Shown here one piece after another: positions 39,301 to 50,645 of a stretch of 64,000 nucleotides of DNA. Numbering within the stretch: the first letter of the stretch is position 1; each line of letters opens with the position of its first letter. Source of the stretch: Zygnema cylindricum (taxonomy: Eukaryota; Streptophyta; Zygnematophyceae; Zygnematales; Zygnemataceae); assembly GCA_037447655.1 (NCBI GenBank), contig JBBHKE010002690.1, forward strand, positions 146,166-210,165, given 5' to 3'. The notes under the pieces were generated by a model. The model had not been told where the DNA came from, made no database searches, and saw nothing but the letters and a program-made list of their open reading frames with translations. Both the position numbers and the translations under genes were made by a program.

Positions 39301-41836
39301 GTTAGGTTAGCATTTTTGTTAGCGCTAACAGTTTGTGTAAGTTAGATAACAATTCTTGTTAACGCAAACAGTTTGTGTAATTTAGATGACAATTCCTGTT
39401 TTTGCTAACAGTTTCTGTAATTTAGGTAACAGTTCTTGTTATCGCTAACTATTTGTGTAATTTAGGTAACAATTCTTGTTATTGCTAACAGTTTGCGTAA
39501 GTTAGGTAACAATTCTTGTTAGTGCTTACATTTTGTGTAATTTAGGTAACAATTCTTGTTATCGTAAACAATTTGTGTAATTTAGATAACAATTCATGTT
39601 ATCGCTAACTGTTTGTGTAATTTAGGTAACAATTCTTGTTATCGCTAACAGTTTCTGTAAGTTTGGTAACAATTCTTGTTATTGCAAATAGTTTGTGTAA
39701 TATAGATTACAATTGCTGTTATCGCTAACAATTTGTGTAATTTAAGTAACAATTCTTGTTATCGCTAACAATTTGTGTAAGTTAGGTAAGAATTCATGTT
39801 AGCGCTAATTGTTTGTGTAATTTAGGTAACAAATCCTGTTATCGCTAACAGTTTGTGTAATTTAGATAACAATTCATGTTATCGCTAATTGTTTGTGTAA
39901 TTTAGGTAACAATTCTTGTTATCGCTAACAGTTTGTGTAAGTTAGGTAACAATTCATGTTATCGCAAACTGTTTGTGTAATTTAGATAACAATTCTTGTT
40001 ATCCCTAACACTTTGTGTAATTTAGGTAACAATTTTTGTTATCACTAACAGTTTGTGTAAGTTAGATAACAATTCCTGTTATCGCTAACTGGTATTGTTA
40101 TTAAGGTAACAATTATTGTTATCGCTATCTGTTTGTGTAAGTTAGGAAACCATTTTTGTTAGCGCTAACAGTTTGTGTAAGTTAGATAACAATTCTTGTT
40201 ATTGCTAACTGTATGTATAATTTAGGTAACAATTCCTGTTATCGCTAACATTTTGTGTAATTTAGGTAACAATTCCTGTTAGCGCAAACAGTTTGTGTAA
40301 TTTAGGTGGTAATTCTTGTTAACGCTAACAGTTTGTGTAAGTTAGTAAAATAAATCCTGTTATCGCTAACTGTTTCTGTAATTTAGATAACAAATCTTGT
40401 TATCGCTAACAGTTTGTGTAATTTCGGTAACAATTCTTGTTATCGCTAACTGTTTGTGTAATTTAGAAAACAATTCTTGTTATCGCTAACTGTTTGTGTA
40501 ATTTAGGAAACAATTCTTGTTATCGCTAACTGTTTGTGTAATTTAGGTAAAAAATCTTGTTATCGCTAACAATTTGTGTAAGTTAGGTAACAATTCTTGT
40601 TATCGCAAACAGTTTGTGTAATTTAGATAACAATTCTTGTTATCGCTAACAATTTGTGTAATTTAGGTAAAAAAAATTGTTATCGCTAACATTTTGTGTA
40701 GTAAGGTAAGAATTAATGTTAGCGCTAATTGTTTATGTTATTTAGATTTCAATTCGTGTTTTCGCTAACAGTTTGTGTAACTTAGGTCACAATTCCTGTT
40801 ATTGCTTACAGTTTGTGTAAGTTAGGTAACAATTCCTGTTATCGCAAACAGTTTGTGTATTTTAGATAACAATTCCTGTTATCGCTAACAGTTTGTGTAA
40901 TTTAGGTAACAATTTTTGTTATCGCTAACTGTTTGTGTAATTTAGGAAACAATTCTTGTTATCGCTAACTGTTTCTGTAATTTAGGTCAAATTTCATGTT
41001 ATCGCTAACAATTTGTGTAAGTTAGGTAACAATTCCTGTTATTGCAAACAGTTTGTGTAATTTAGATAACAATTCTTGTTATCGCTAACATTGTTATAGC
41101 TTACAATTTGTGTAATTTAGGTAACAATTCTTGTTATCGCTAACAGTTTGTGTAGTAACGTAACAATTCATGTTAGCGCTAATTGTTTATGAAATTTAGG
41201 TTACAATTCCTGTTATCGCTAACAGTTTGTGTAAGTTAGGTCACAATTCCTGTTATTGTTATCAGTTAATGTAAGTTAGGTAACAATTCCTGTTATCGCA
41301 AACAGTTTGTGTATTTTAGATAACAATTCTTGTTATCGCTAACACTTTGTGTAATTTAGGTAACAATTCTTGTTATCGCTAACTTTTATTATTATTAAGG
41401 TAACAATTATTGTTATCGCTATCTGTTTGTGTAATTTAGGTAACAATTCAGGTAATAGCTAACAATTTGTGTAATTTAGGTAACAATTATTGTTATCGCT
41501 AAAATTTTGTGTAAGTTTGGTAACCATTCTTGTTAGCGCTAACACTTTGTGTAAGTTAGGAAACAATTCCTATTATCGCTAACAGTTTGTGAAATTAGGT
41601 AACAATTCTTGTTAACGCAAACAGTTTGTGTAATTTAGGTAACAATTCTTGTTGTCGTTAACTGTTTGTGTAATTTAGGTAACAATTCTTGTTATCGCTA
41701 CCAGTTTGTGTAATTTAGGTTACAATTAATTTAGGTAACAATTCTTGTTATCGCTAATTGTTTATGTAATTGAGGTTACATTTCTTGTTATTGCTAACAG
41801 TTTGTGTATTTTAGGTTCTAATTCTTTTTATCGCTA
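27397..41836 (+). repeat. Satellite A block 5 (longest, 14.4 kb, mixed A1/A2)
   Basis: Continuous 40-bp monomers in plus orientation. A2 forms (AAGTTAGATAAC, GTTAGCGCTAAC, GTTAGCGCAAAC) are frequent. Diagnostic odd monomers recur at a distance: TTGTTCGCGCTAAC near 27560, 28295, 34160 and 38745, and TTTTGCTATCACTAAC near 29427 and 35212. These show that multi-kilobase segments of the array have been copied. No gene is seen in this block. Confidence 0.97.
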
Positions 41837-42236
41837 TTAACAATGGATTTAATTAACATTGGATTTAATGTGTTTGACCATCGCTATNNNNNNNNNNCCA
41901 TGGAATTATTGTTATTGTCAATCGTTATTGTCCTTAACAATAAATTTAATGTGTTTGTCAAACACTAATGTCCTTAAAATAGATTTAATATGTATGATTA
42001 ACGCGATTGTACTTAACAATGGATTGAATGCGTTTAACAATCGCTATTGTTCTTAACAATGGATTTAATGTGTTTGTCAATCGTTATTGTCCTTAACAAT
42101 GGATTTAATGTGTTTCTCAATCGCTATTGTTCTTAAAAATGGATTTAATGTGTTTGACAAACGCGATTGTGCTTAACAATGGATTGAGTGCGTTTAACAA
42201 TCGTTATTGTTCTAAACAATGGATTTATTATGTTTG
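41837..42236 (+). repeat. Satellite B block
   Basis: About nine to ten copies of a second 40-bp repeat with the words AACAATGGATTTAATGTG, TTTGACAATCG and CTATTGTTCTT. It contains gap 3. Sat A stops at CGCTATTAACAATGG and resumes at TTATTATTTAGGTAAC. Sat B shares the period of sat A (40 bp) and the short words AACAAT and ATCGCTA, so common ancestry is possible. Confidence 0.9.
41888..41897. other. Assembly gap (10 N), gap 3
   Basis: Ten Ns inside the sat B block; true array length unknown. Confidence 0.99.
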
Positions 42237-45200
42237 TTATTATTTAGGTAACAAATCTTGTTATTGCTAACAATTTGCGTGAGTTAGGTAACAATTCGTG
42301 TTAGCGCAAACAGTTTGTGTAATTTAGGTAAAAATTCTTGTTATCGCTAACTCTTTGTGTAATTTAGGTAACAATTCCTGTTATTGCTAACTGTTTGTGT
42401 AATTTAGGTAACAATTCTTGTTATCGCTAACAATTTGCGTAAGTTAGGTAACAATTCATGTTAGCGCAATTAGTATGTATAATTTAGATAAAATTCCTGT
42501 AATCACAAACTGTTTGTGTAATTTAAATAACAATTCCTGTTATTGCTAACTGTTATTGTTATTAAGGTACCAATAATTGTTATCGCTATGTGTTTGTGTA
42601 ATATAGGTAACCATTTTTGTTAGCGCTAACAGTTTGTCTAAGTTAGTAAAACAAATCCTGTTATCGCTAACTGTTGATGTAATTTAGATAAGAAATCTTG
42701 TTATCGCTAACAGTTTGTGTAATTTTGGTAATAATTATTGTTAGCGCTAACAGTTTGTGTAATTTAGGTTACAATTAATTTAGGTAACAATTCTTGTTAT
42801 TGCTAACTGTTTGTGTAATTTAAGTAACAATTCTTGTTATCGCTAACTGTTTGTGTAATTTAGGTAACAATTCTTGTTATCGCAAACAGCTTGTGTAATT
42901 TTTCTAACAATTCCTGTTATCGCTAACAGTTTGTGTAATTTAGAAAACAATTCATGTTATCGCTAACAGTTTGTGTAATTTAGGTAAAAATTCTTGTTAT
43001 CGCTAACAGTTTTTGTGTAAGTTAGGTAAGAATTCATGTTAGCGCTAATTGTTTCTGTAATTTACGTAACAATTCTTGTTATCGCTAACAGTTTGTGTAA
43101 GTTAGGTCACAATTCCTGTTATTGCTAAAAGTTTGTGTAAGTTAGGTAACCATTATTGTTAGCCCTAACAATTTGTGTAAGTTAGATAACAATTCATGTT
43201 AGTGCAAACAGTTTGTGTAATTTAAAAAACAATTCCTGTTATCGCTAACTGTTATTGTTATTAAGGTAACAATTGTTGTTATCGCTATCTGTTTGTGTAA
43301 TTTAGGTAACAATTTATGTAATAGCTAACAATTTGTGTAATTTAGGTAAGAATTATTGTTATCGCTAAAACTGTGTGTAAGTTAGGTAACCATTATTGTT
43401 AGCGCTAACAATATGTGTAATTTAGGAAACAATTCTTGTTAACCCTAAGTGTTTGTGTAATTTAGGTTACAATTATTGTTATCGACAACTGTTTGTGTAA
43501 TTTAGGTAACAATTCTTATTATCGCTAACAGTTGGTGTAATTTTTTAGGTAACAATTATTGTTTTTGCTAACTATTTGTGTAATTTAGGTCACAATATTT
43601 ATTACCGTTAATAGTTTGTATAAATTAGGTAACCATTATTGTTAGTGATAACAGTTTGTGTGAGTTAGATAACAATTCCTGTTATCGCCAACTATTTGTG
43701 TAATTTAGGTAACAGTTCTTGTTATCGCTAACTGTTTGTGTAATTTAGGTAACAATTCGTGTTATTGCTAACAGTTTTTTTAACTTAAGTAAAAATTCCT
43801 TTTACTGCTAACAGTTTGTGTAAGTTAGGTAACAATTTCTGTTATTGCCAACAGTTTGTGTAAGTTACGTAACCATTATTGTTAGCGCTTTGTGTAAGTT
43901 AGATAACAATTCATGTTAGCGCAAACAGTTTGTGTAAGTTAGATAACAATTCTTTTTATCGCTAACTGTATATATAATTTAGGTAACAATTCTTGTTATC
44001 GCTAATAGTTTGTGTAATTTAGGTAACAATTCTTGTTAGCGCAAACAGTTTGTGTAATTTAGATAACAAATCATGTTATCGCTAACAATATGTGTAATTT
44101 AGGTAACAATTCTTGTTATCGCTAAGTGTTTGTGTAATTTAGGTAACAATTATTGTTATCGCTAACTGTTTGTGTAATTTAGGTAACAATTTTTGTTATC
44201 ACTAACAGTTTGTGTAATTTAGGTAACAGTTTTTGTTATCGCTAACAAATTGTCTAATTTAGGTAACAATTCTTTTATCGCAAATAGTTTGTGTAATTTA
44301 GGTAACAAATCTTTTTATAAATAGCTTGTTATTTAGGCACCCTTGTTAGCGCAAACAGTAATTTAGATAAACCGTTATCGCTAACAATATGTGTAATTTA
44401 GGTAACAATTCTTGTTATCGCTAAGTGCTTGTGTAATTTAGGTAACAATTATTGTTATCAAACTCGTTGTGTAATTAGGGTAACAATTTTTATCACTAAC
44501 AGCTTGTGTAATTTAGGTACGGCTTTGTTAATGCTAACAAATTGTCTAATTTAGGTAACAATTCTTTTATTAGCTTAATAGTTTGTGTAATTTAGGTAAC
44601 AAATCTTTTCTAACAACAGGTATTTAGGTAATACCCCGCGAAGCGCAACGTTGTGGTTAGTAAAACAAATCAGTTATCGCCAATTGTTTCGTGTAATTTC
44701 TAACAATTTTGGCAGTAACAGCTTAAAATTTATGCTATTAACTTAGGCCACCATCGCATTCGCCAACTATTGCGGTAATTTAGGTAACAATTTTTGTTGA
44801 ACTGCTTGTGTAATTTAGAAACAATTGGTTTTGGCGGGCCAGGTAAGTTAGATAACAATTCAAGTTCGCCATAGCATGCACTGAGGTAATACCCCTATCG
44901 CTGGGCTTGTGGTTTAGGTAACAATTTTGTTAGCAAACGGTTTAATTTAGTTACAATTTTTTTTAATGCTAAGTGTTTGGTAATATAGTAACCATTCTTG
45001 TTAGCTATCAGCTTGTGTAAAATACCCTCAAGTATTGGCTAACAATTTGTGTTAGGTTATTGTTGCGTTTTGTGTAAGTTAGATAACAATTGATGTTAGT
45101 GCAAACAGTTTGTGTAATTTAAATAACAATTCTTGTTATCGTTAATTGTTATTGTTATTAAGGTAACAATTATTGTTATTGCTATTTGTTTGTGTAATTT

Positions 45201-45339
45201 AGGTAAAAATTCCTGTTATCGCTAACAATTTGTGTAACTTAGGTAACAATTCCTGTTATCGCAAATAGTTTGTGTAATTTAGATAACAATTCCTGTTATC
45301 GCTAACAGTTTGTGTAATTTAGGTAACAATTATTATTAT
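42237..45339 (+). repeat. Satellite A block 6, with a heavily eroded stretch
   Basis: 40-bp monomers as before to about 44310. From about 44310 to 45075 the repeats are still recognisable, but dozens of short deletions and substitutions break the period, and short GC-richer words appear (CCCGCGAAGCGC near 44635). Clean monomers return after about 45075. The last five bases ATTAT (45335-45339) are the left target-site duplication of the next LTR, with one change. Confidence 0.93.
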
Positions 45340-46235
45340 TGTTGTTTTCGAAAGCTTTAGTCCTCTCTATATTGTGTGAGGGAAAGTTGTTTGGTTATAA
45401 AAGCTTTAGTCCTCTCTATATTATGTGAGAGGAAAACTCCAGGACTTAGAAACATTTTCAGAGTTATTTTAAACTATGTATCAGATATAGCGTAATGTGA
45501 CAATTTGGACTGTACGAAGTTAAGAAGATCATATCGGATGGCTTATATTAGAACAAAGATTACGAAATGGCGCGCAATACTTAATCATGGTATACTGTCC
45601 GATAGACAAGATCGGACCGACAAGGATATACTTGAATCTGAAAGTGGACCACAATGACGCAGCAAGTTTCGTCACGTATAATGTTTCAATGTCGGTGGTA
45701 ACGGGAGTTTGTCATCACACGTAATTGTATATTAGTATGTTCGGTCATTAAAAGACGTCCGTAGACAATTAAGGTTCGTTTATATTGTACTGAACAGTAG
45801 ACACACTAAAGAGGAATTTAACATACATCAGGTGTTTAGTTAGAGTACATAAGAGTACGGTTAAAGAGTACCGTAACATTCTTTACAGTGTTGTGATTGG
45901 CTAATTAGATTGTAGTAGAAATTATTTGTATAAAGTCTAGGACTTAGTTACTTTCATGTATTTCCTTGTACAAGGTTTCAAAGGGCTCATTTGTGCATTT
46001 TAAAGGATATTCTTTGGGCTATATCTCTTGGTTTATTTGAGCGTTTTGCTTGAAACTTTGTGAGTTGTCAGCACACGCAAAAAACTACATGATGGTGTAG
46101 TTTGGGGCCATTTATGCATATTGACTGCTTTGTGCAGTGGGACGAAGTCGGTTACTTGAGTGCTTCCCCTTTTGGTTCAGTGATGGCTTGTGATCTAATG
46201 GCAGTTGGTGCTACTACGTTTGTCTCAGAACAACA
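45340..46235 (+). mobile_element. Solo LTR-A, 896 bp
   Basis: Starts TGTTGTTTTCGAAAGCTTTA and ends CAGAACAACA. The flanks are ATTAT (left) and GTTAT (right), a target-site duplication with one mutation, and sat A continues on both sides. A 60-bp segment at the start (AAAGCTTTAGTCCTCTCTATAT...) is duplicated in tandem. It contains an inverted repeat TACGGT/ACCGTA (45856-45875), a TATA box (45929-45935) and AGGACTTAG (45939-45947). The frame from ATG 46183 runs 53 nt to the LTR end, in the same phase as in the other copies. Confidence 0.92.
45929..45935 (+). promoter_or_regulatory. TATA box of the solo LTR-A
   Basis: TATAAAG four bases before AGGACTTAG, in the same arrangement as in the LTR at 60798-61535. 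The inferred role is the pol II promoter of the element. Confidence 0.55.
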
Positions 46236-47677
46236 GTTATCGCTAACAGTTTGTGTAAGTTAGGTAAGAATTCATGTTAGCGCTAATTGTTTGTGTAATT
46301 TAGGTAACAATTCCTGTTATCGCGAACAATTTGTGTAAATTAGATCATAATTCCTGTTATTGCTAACAATTTGTGTAAGTTAGGTAACCATTATTGTTAG
46401 CGCTAACAATTTGTGTAAATAAGATAACAATTGATGTTAGTGCAAATAGTTTGTGTAATTTAAATAACAATTCTTGTTATCGCTAACTGTTTGTGTAATT
46501 TAGGTGACACCTGTTTTCGCCAATTTGTGTAATTTTAGGTAACGCTAAGCAAGCAGCTTGTAATTTAGGTAACAATTATCATATCGCTAAAAATCGTGTA
46601 AATTAGGCAACCATTCTTAGCGGCTACCAGGGCAGATAATTCTAAATGCAACGCTAACAGTATGTATAATTGAGGTAACAATTCATGTTATAAACATTTG
46701 TGTCATTTAGGTAACAATTCTGTTAATGCTAATGTTTGGTAATATATAAATTCTTGTTAGCGCTAACAGTTTGTGTAAGTTATTAAAACCGTCCGTTATG
46801 CTAACTGTTTGTGTAATTTAGGTGAAATTTCATCGCTAATAGTTTGTGGTGGTAAATTTTTGTTATGCTAACAGTTTGTGTAAGTTGGTTACCATTCGTT
46901 AGCGTTAACAGTTTGTGGATTAGATGAAATTCCTCTTGTAATGTTTGGATTAGGAAACAATTCCTGTTGGCTTGTTTTGTATTTAGATAACTATTCATGT
47001 TATCGCTGGCTGTTTGTCTAATTTAGGTAACAATTTTTTGTTATCGCTAACTGTTTGTCTAATTTAGGTAGCAATTCTTGTTTTCGCTAACTATTTATCT
47101 AATTTAAGTAACTTTTTTTGTAATCGCTAACAGTTTGTGTAATTTAGGTAACAATTATTGTTATCGCTAACAGATTGTGTAAGTTAGGTAAGAATTTATG
47201 TTAGCGCTAATAGTTTGTGTAATTTAGGTAACAATTCCTGTTATCGCTAACAGTTTGTGTAAGTTAGGAAACCATTATTGTTAGCGTTAACAATTTGTGT
47301 AAGTAAGGTAACAATTCTTGTTATCGCTAACTGTTTGTGTAATTTAGGGATCAATTTTTGTTATCGCTAACGGTTTGTGTAATTTAGGAAACAATTCTTG
47401 TTATCGCTAACTGTTTGTGTAATTTAGGAAAATATTCATGTTATCGCTAACAATTTGTGTAAGTTAGGTAACAATTCCTGTTATCGCAAACAATTTGTGT
47501 AATTTAGATAACAATTCATGTTAGCGCTAACTGTTTGTGTAATTTAGGTAACAATTCCTTTAATCGCTAACAATTTTTGATATTTAGGTAACAAATTTTG
47601 TTACCATTAAGAGTTTGTGTAAGTTAGGTAAGCATTCTTGTTAGCGCTAACAGTTTGTGTAAGTTAGATAACAATCT
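46236..47677 (+). repeat. Satellite A block 7
   Basis: 40-bp monomers, with an eroded pocket at about 46500-46990 that is full of small deletions. It ends directly at the 3' LTR of the minus-strand copia element. Confidence 0.94.
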
Positions 47678-48437
47678 TGTTGTTCTACAACCACCGGTGC
47701 AGGTGAAGGAGCAGGAGTAGTAGTAGAAGTAGACATGATACACTCTCAGAAGCTATCAAGAATCCTACCAACCAGCTGTTTCTTAAGTGCTCACCAATTC
47801 TTATACAAGCATATTAACCTCACATAACTTTATCAGAATATAGAGTAGCAAAAACAGTGACAACTCCCAAAGTTTCAGCACAATTGACCCAACAACACTC
47901 AAGATATAATACTCAGAAGTTGCCCAAAAACTGTCTGCAGTTTTACTACTTGGAAGTCTGGATACATAAAAATGCTCTAAGTCCTAAGTCTTATACTTTC
48001 GGTGTTCTACCGCCGATAATAGTGTACCTGAGAGGTACATCAAGCTAATACTAAGCTACCACTGAGCTACCACTGAGCTACCACTAAGCTACCATTGAGC
48101 TACCATTGAGCTACCCACTAAGCTACTACTGAGTTCCCACTAAGTTGACTAGAATCGTATTTATCGCAGTTGCTCTATCCAGTACAGAATCACATTAAGA
48201 ATATCAGACGTTGCGTTGTCCGTACGGACCATATCAAATATAATCGTGGTTGCCTTGTCCTGTCTGTGTTGCAGCTTCGCTGCTGCGCTGCTCTGCTGCT
48301 GCGCTGCTTTGCTGTATAGCAGCTGCGCTGCTCTGTTGTATAGCAGCTGCGCTGGTCTATCTGTATAGCAGCTGCGCTGCTTTGTATGTAAAGCAGCTGC
48401 GCTGCTCTGAGACTGAAAGCTTTCCAAAAAGACAATA
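47678..48437 (-). repeat. 3' LTR of copia-1 (LTR-A)
   Basis: 760 bp. On the minus strand it starts TATTGTCTTTTTGGAAAGCTTT right after the PPT and ends GTAGAACAACA at 47678, followed by sat A. It contains the TAGCTTAGTGG-type repeats on the minus strand (48040-48150), a 12-bp palindrome GTCCGTACGGAC (48219-48230) and a GC-rich minisatellite (48270-48415). The frame from the minus-strand ATG at 47736 runs 59 nt to the LTR end. Short open frames over the minisatellite are composition artefacts. Confidence 0.9.
48270..48415. repeat. GC-rich palindromic minisatellite inside the LTR
   Basis: Repeated AGCAGCTGCGCTGCT words separated by short T-rich spacers (TTTGCTGTAT, CTGTTGTAT, TATCTGTAT). Each core is nearly self-complementary. 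Its GC content contrasts sharply with the AT-rich surroundings. It is not seen in the other LTR-A copies here, so it looks like a local expansion. Confidence 0.85.
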
Positions 48438-48597
48438 CTCCCTTAAAGCTTTAGACTTCATATCCGAGCGCACCTGCGGTGATAAACTAGCGCAGTATCG
48501 CAGCATAGCAATATAGCAATTAGCAAGTCACCCAGTCCCACTACCTCACAATGGTGGAATTATCGCAGAGTGGCAGTATAGAAGTGCAGCAATTCAA

Positions 48598-50612
48598 CTA
48601 TTCACTTAATCCCACTACGTCCCTACAATACTTCAGCTTAGGAGCGAAAGGGCTTTAGTGAGCATATCAGCAATCATTTTTGCATCTGGCAAATAACATA
48701 ATTTAATCACTCTAGAGTACACCTTTCCTCTTACAAAGTGTAATCGTACATCCATGTGCTCTCTTTTGAAGTGATGACTCGGGTTAGAAGCAATGGCAAT
48801 GGCAGCCTGGTTATCATACCAAATCACTTGTGGACCAGCTTGCATGTATCCTAGTTCTTGTAACATGGATTTTACCCATAAGAGTTCTTTGAGGGCCGAA
48901 CTTGCTGCCATATATTCTGACTCCATTGTTGACTGTGCTGTAACCTTTTGAAGTTTGCTGCTCCAACAGCAAGTACCGTTCCCAATTTGTAAAACAAATC
49001 CCGTGGTGGATTTCCGGCTTGGCATGTCGCCATAGCTTGCATCACTCCATGTTTGCAGCTTGACTTCTCCTCCGCCTAGAGTGAGTTTGAGATCTTTAGT
49101 TCCTGCCAAATATCTTAAGACTCTCTTTGCTGCATCAAGATTAGATTTTCTCGGATTTTCTAGACTCCTACTCAGTACCCCGACTGCTGCAGCAATGTCA
49201 GGACGGGTACAGTTCATGAAGTATATTAAGCTTCCCACTATCTGTCGATAAGGTATTTTTGTCATAAGATCATTCTCCCCTGATTCTAAATACTCGCTAA
49301 CAAAGACACCTGGTTCTGTCTCTTCTCCCTCTAACTTCTGCCGAAACTCCATTGGAGTTAAACATCCTTTTGCCCCCCGCATTTCGTACTCATCTAACAT
49401 GTTTCCAATAGCCTTTTTTTGAGTCAATTTTATTATTTTCTTATTTCTGTCCCTCTCTATCTGGATACCCAAAATATATTTTGCCTCACGGAGGTCTTTC
49501 ATCTCGAACCATGAGTTTAGAGCAGTTTTGATTTTGTTGATTTCAGCCATTGATTTGCTAATTAATAGCAAATCATCTACATATACTGCTATATACAATA
49601 TCCCATTTTCACCCTTTAGAACGTAGAAAAAGTGATCAGAACTTATCCTTTGAAATCCTAGACTAGTCAAGAATTCATCAAGCTTTATATTCCACTGTCT
49701 GGGGGCCTGTTTTAGGCCGTACAAAGATTTTAGCAACTTGCATACTAAGTGCTCTTTTCCTGGTTCCACATACTTTTCAGGCTGCTGCATGTAAATAGTC
49801 TTTTCTAGTTCTCCATGCAAAAAGGCCGTTTTAACATCCATCTGATGAATTTCCATATTTTCTATAGCAGCTAGGGACAGCAAAATCCTAACTGTTGGAA
49901 ATCTTACAACCGGAGAAAATGTTTCTTCAAAATTGATTCCTTCCTTTTGATTGTGCCCCTTTGCCACAAGTCTGGCCTTATAGCGTTCAATGGTGTTATC
50001 AGGATTTAACTTCACCTTGAATACCCATTTGCTGCCGATCGCTTTTCGGTCTGGAGGAAGGTCCACGAGCTCCCATGTTTGAGCCTCCATGATCGACTTC
50101 ATTTCGTCGTTTGCCGCCTCAATCCAGTGATTCCGCTCAGGTGTTGAGAGGGCCTCTTGGATGGTCAAGGGCTCCCCTGAGACTGCCGAGTAGGCAAAGT
50201 GAGAGCTTGCTTGCAGGCGGCTGCTTGATCTTGTTCCCCCCGGAAATTCTGAGGCTGAGATCGTCGAATGCCCCGCATTGCGCTGATTGCGCTGGTTGCG
50301 ATCCGTGTCATGCTAATTGCGCTGGTTGCGATCTGTGTGTTCGTGATTGCGCTGGTTGCGATCCGTGTGTATTGACTGCTCTTGGACCGTCTGGACCCGA
50401 AGTTGGTGAGGAAATTGGAGAGAGTCTGATTCCGGAGGCATTACCAGAGTTTGTGGAATCTGCGGGACAAGTTCCTGCATGCAATCTAAGATGACATACT
50501 CCTGTACTTTCTGTTGCCTTTGCTGCTCTGTCATTTGAAATAAATCTATGGAGTCTAGTTCATCCTTAACAATGATGTTTCTAGCTACAACTATTTTCTG
50601 CCTTTCAAACAC
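48598..50612 (-). pseudogene. Copia-1 pol 3' part: linker, reverse transcriptase, RNase H
   Basis: One reading frame runs from about 50612 to 48633. It is broken by TAG at 50313-50315 in a repeat-rich linker, then open through RT and RNase H. Visible motifs: the RT N-terminus EAQTWELV and KWVFKVKLNPD, the QMDVKTAFLHG block, the catalytic YVDDLLLI, YGLKQAPRQW, the RNase H WSDASYGD and MESEYMA blocks, and WYDNQAA. The frame stops early at 48633, but the usual pol tail (KLKYCRDVVGLSE) continues in another frame to a TAG at 48598-48600, so there is a frameshift near 48640. Apart from that, RT and RNase H look nearly intact and could be a recent copy. The linker has a DRNQRN peptide repeat. Confidence 0.93.
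50280..50385. repeat. Minisatellite in the copia-1 linker
   Basis: Three imperfect units of about 33 bp with TTGCGCTGGTTGCGATC, coding on the minus strand for DRNQRN-type repeats between integrase and RT. One unit has the CAG to TAG change that makes the in-frame stop. The corresponding part of copia-2 is Ser/Pro-rich and has no such repeat. Confidence 0.8.
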
Positions 50613-50645
50613 AAAGACTCTTTAACCTTTTTAGTGATCATCATA

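Noticed and set aside
41859-42056. 65-codon frame across gap 3
   Set aside because: It consists of sat B repeats and ambiguous bases.
46801-46998. 65-codon minus-strand frame
   Set aside because: It lies wholly in eroded satellite A.
48161-48516. Cys/Ala- or Ser/Gln-rich small proteins on both strands
   Set aside because: They are translations of the GC-rich minisatellite inside an LTR; open frames on both strands reflect composition only.
48598-48630. 3' LTR of copia-1 starting at 48630 (TATTG right after the apparent pol stop)
   Set aside because: The sequence there still encodes the conserved pol tail in another frame. The true PPT and LTR start are at 48438-48452 and 48437, matching copia-2.
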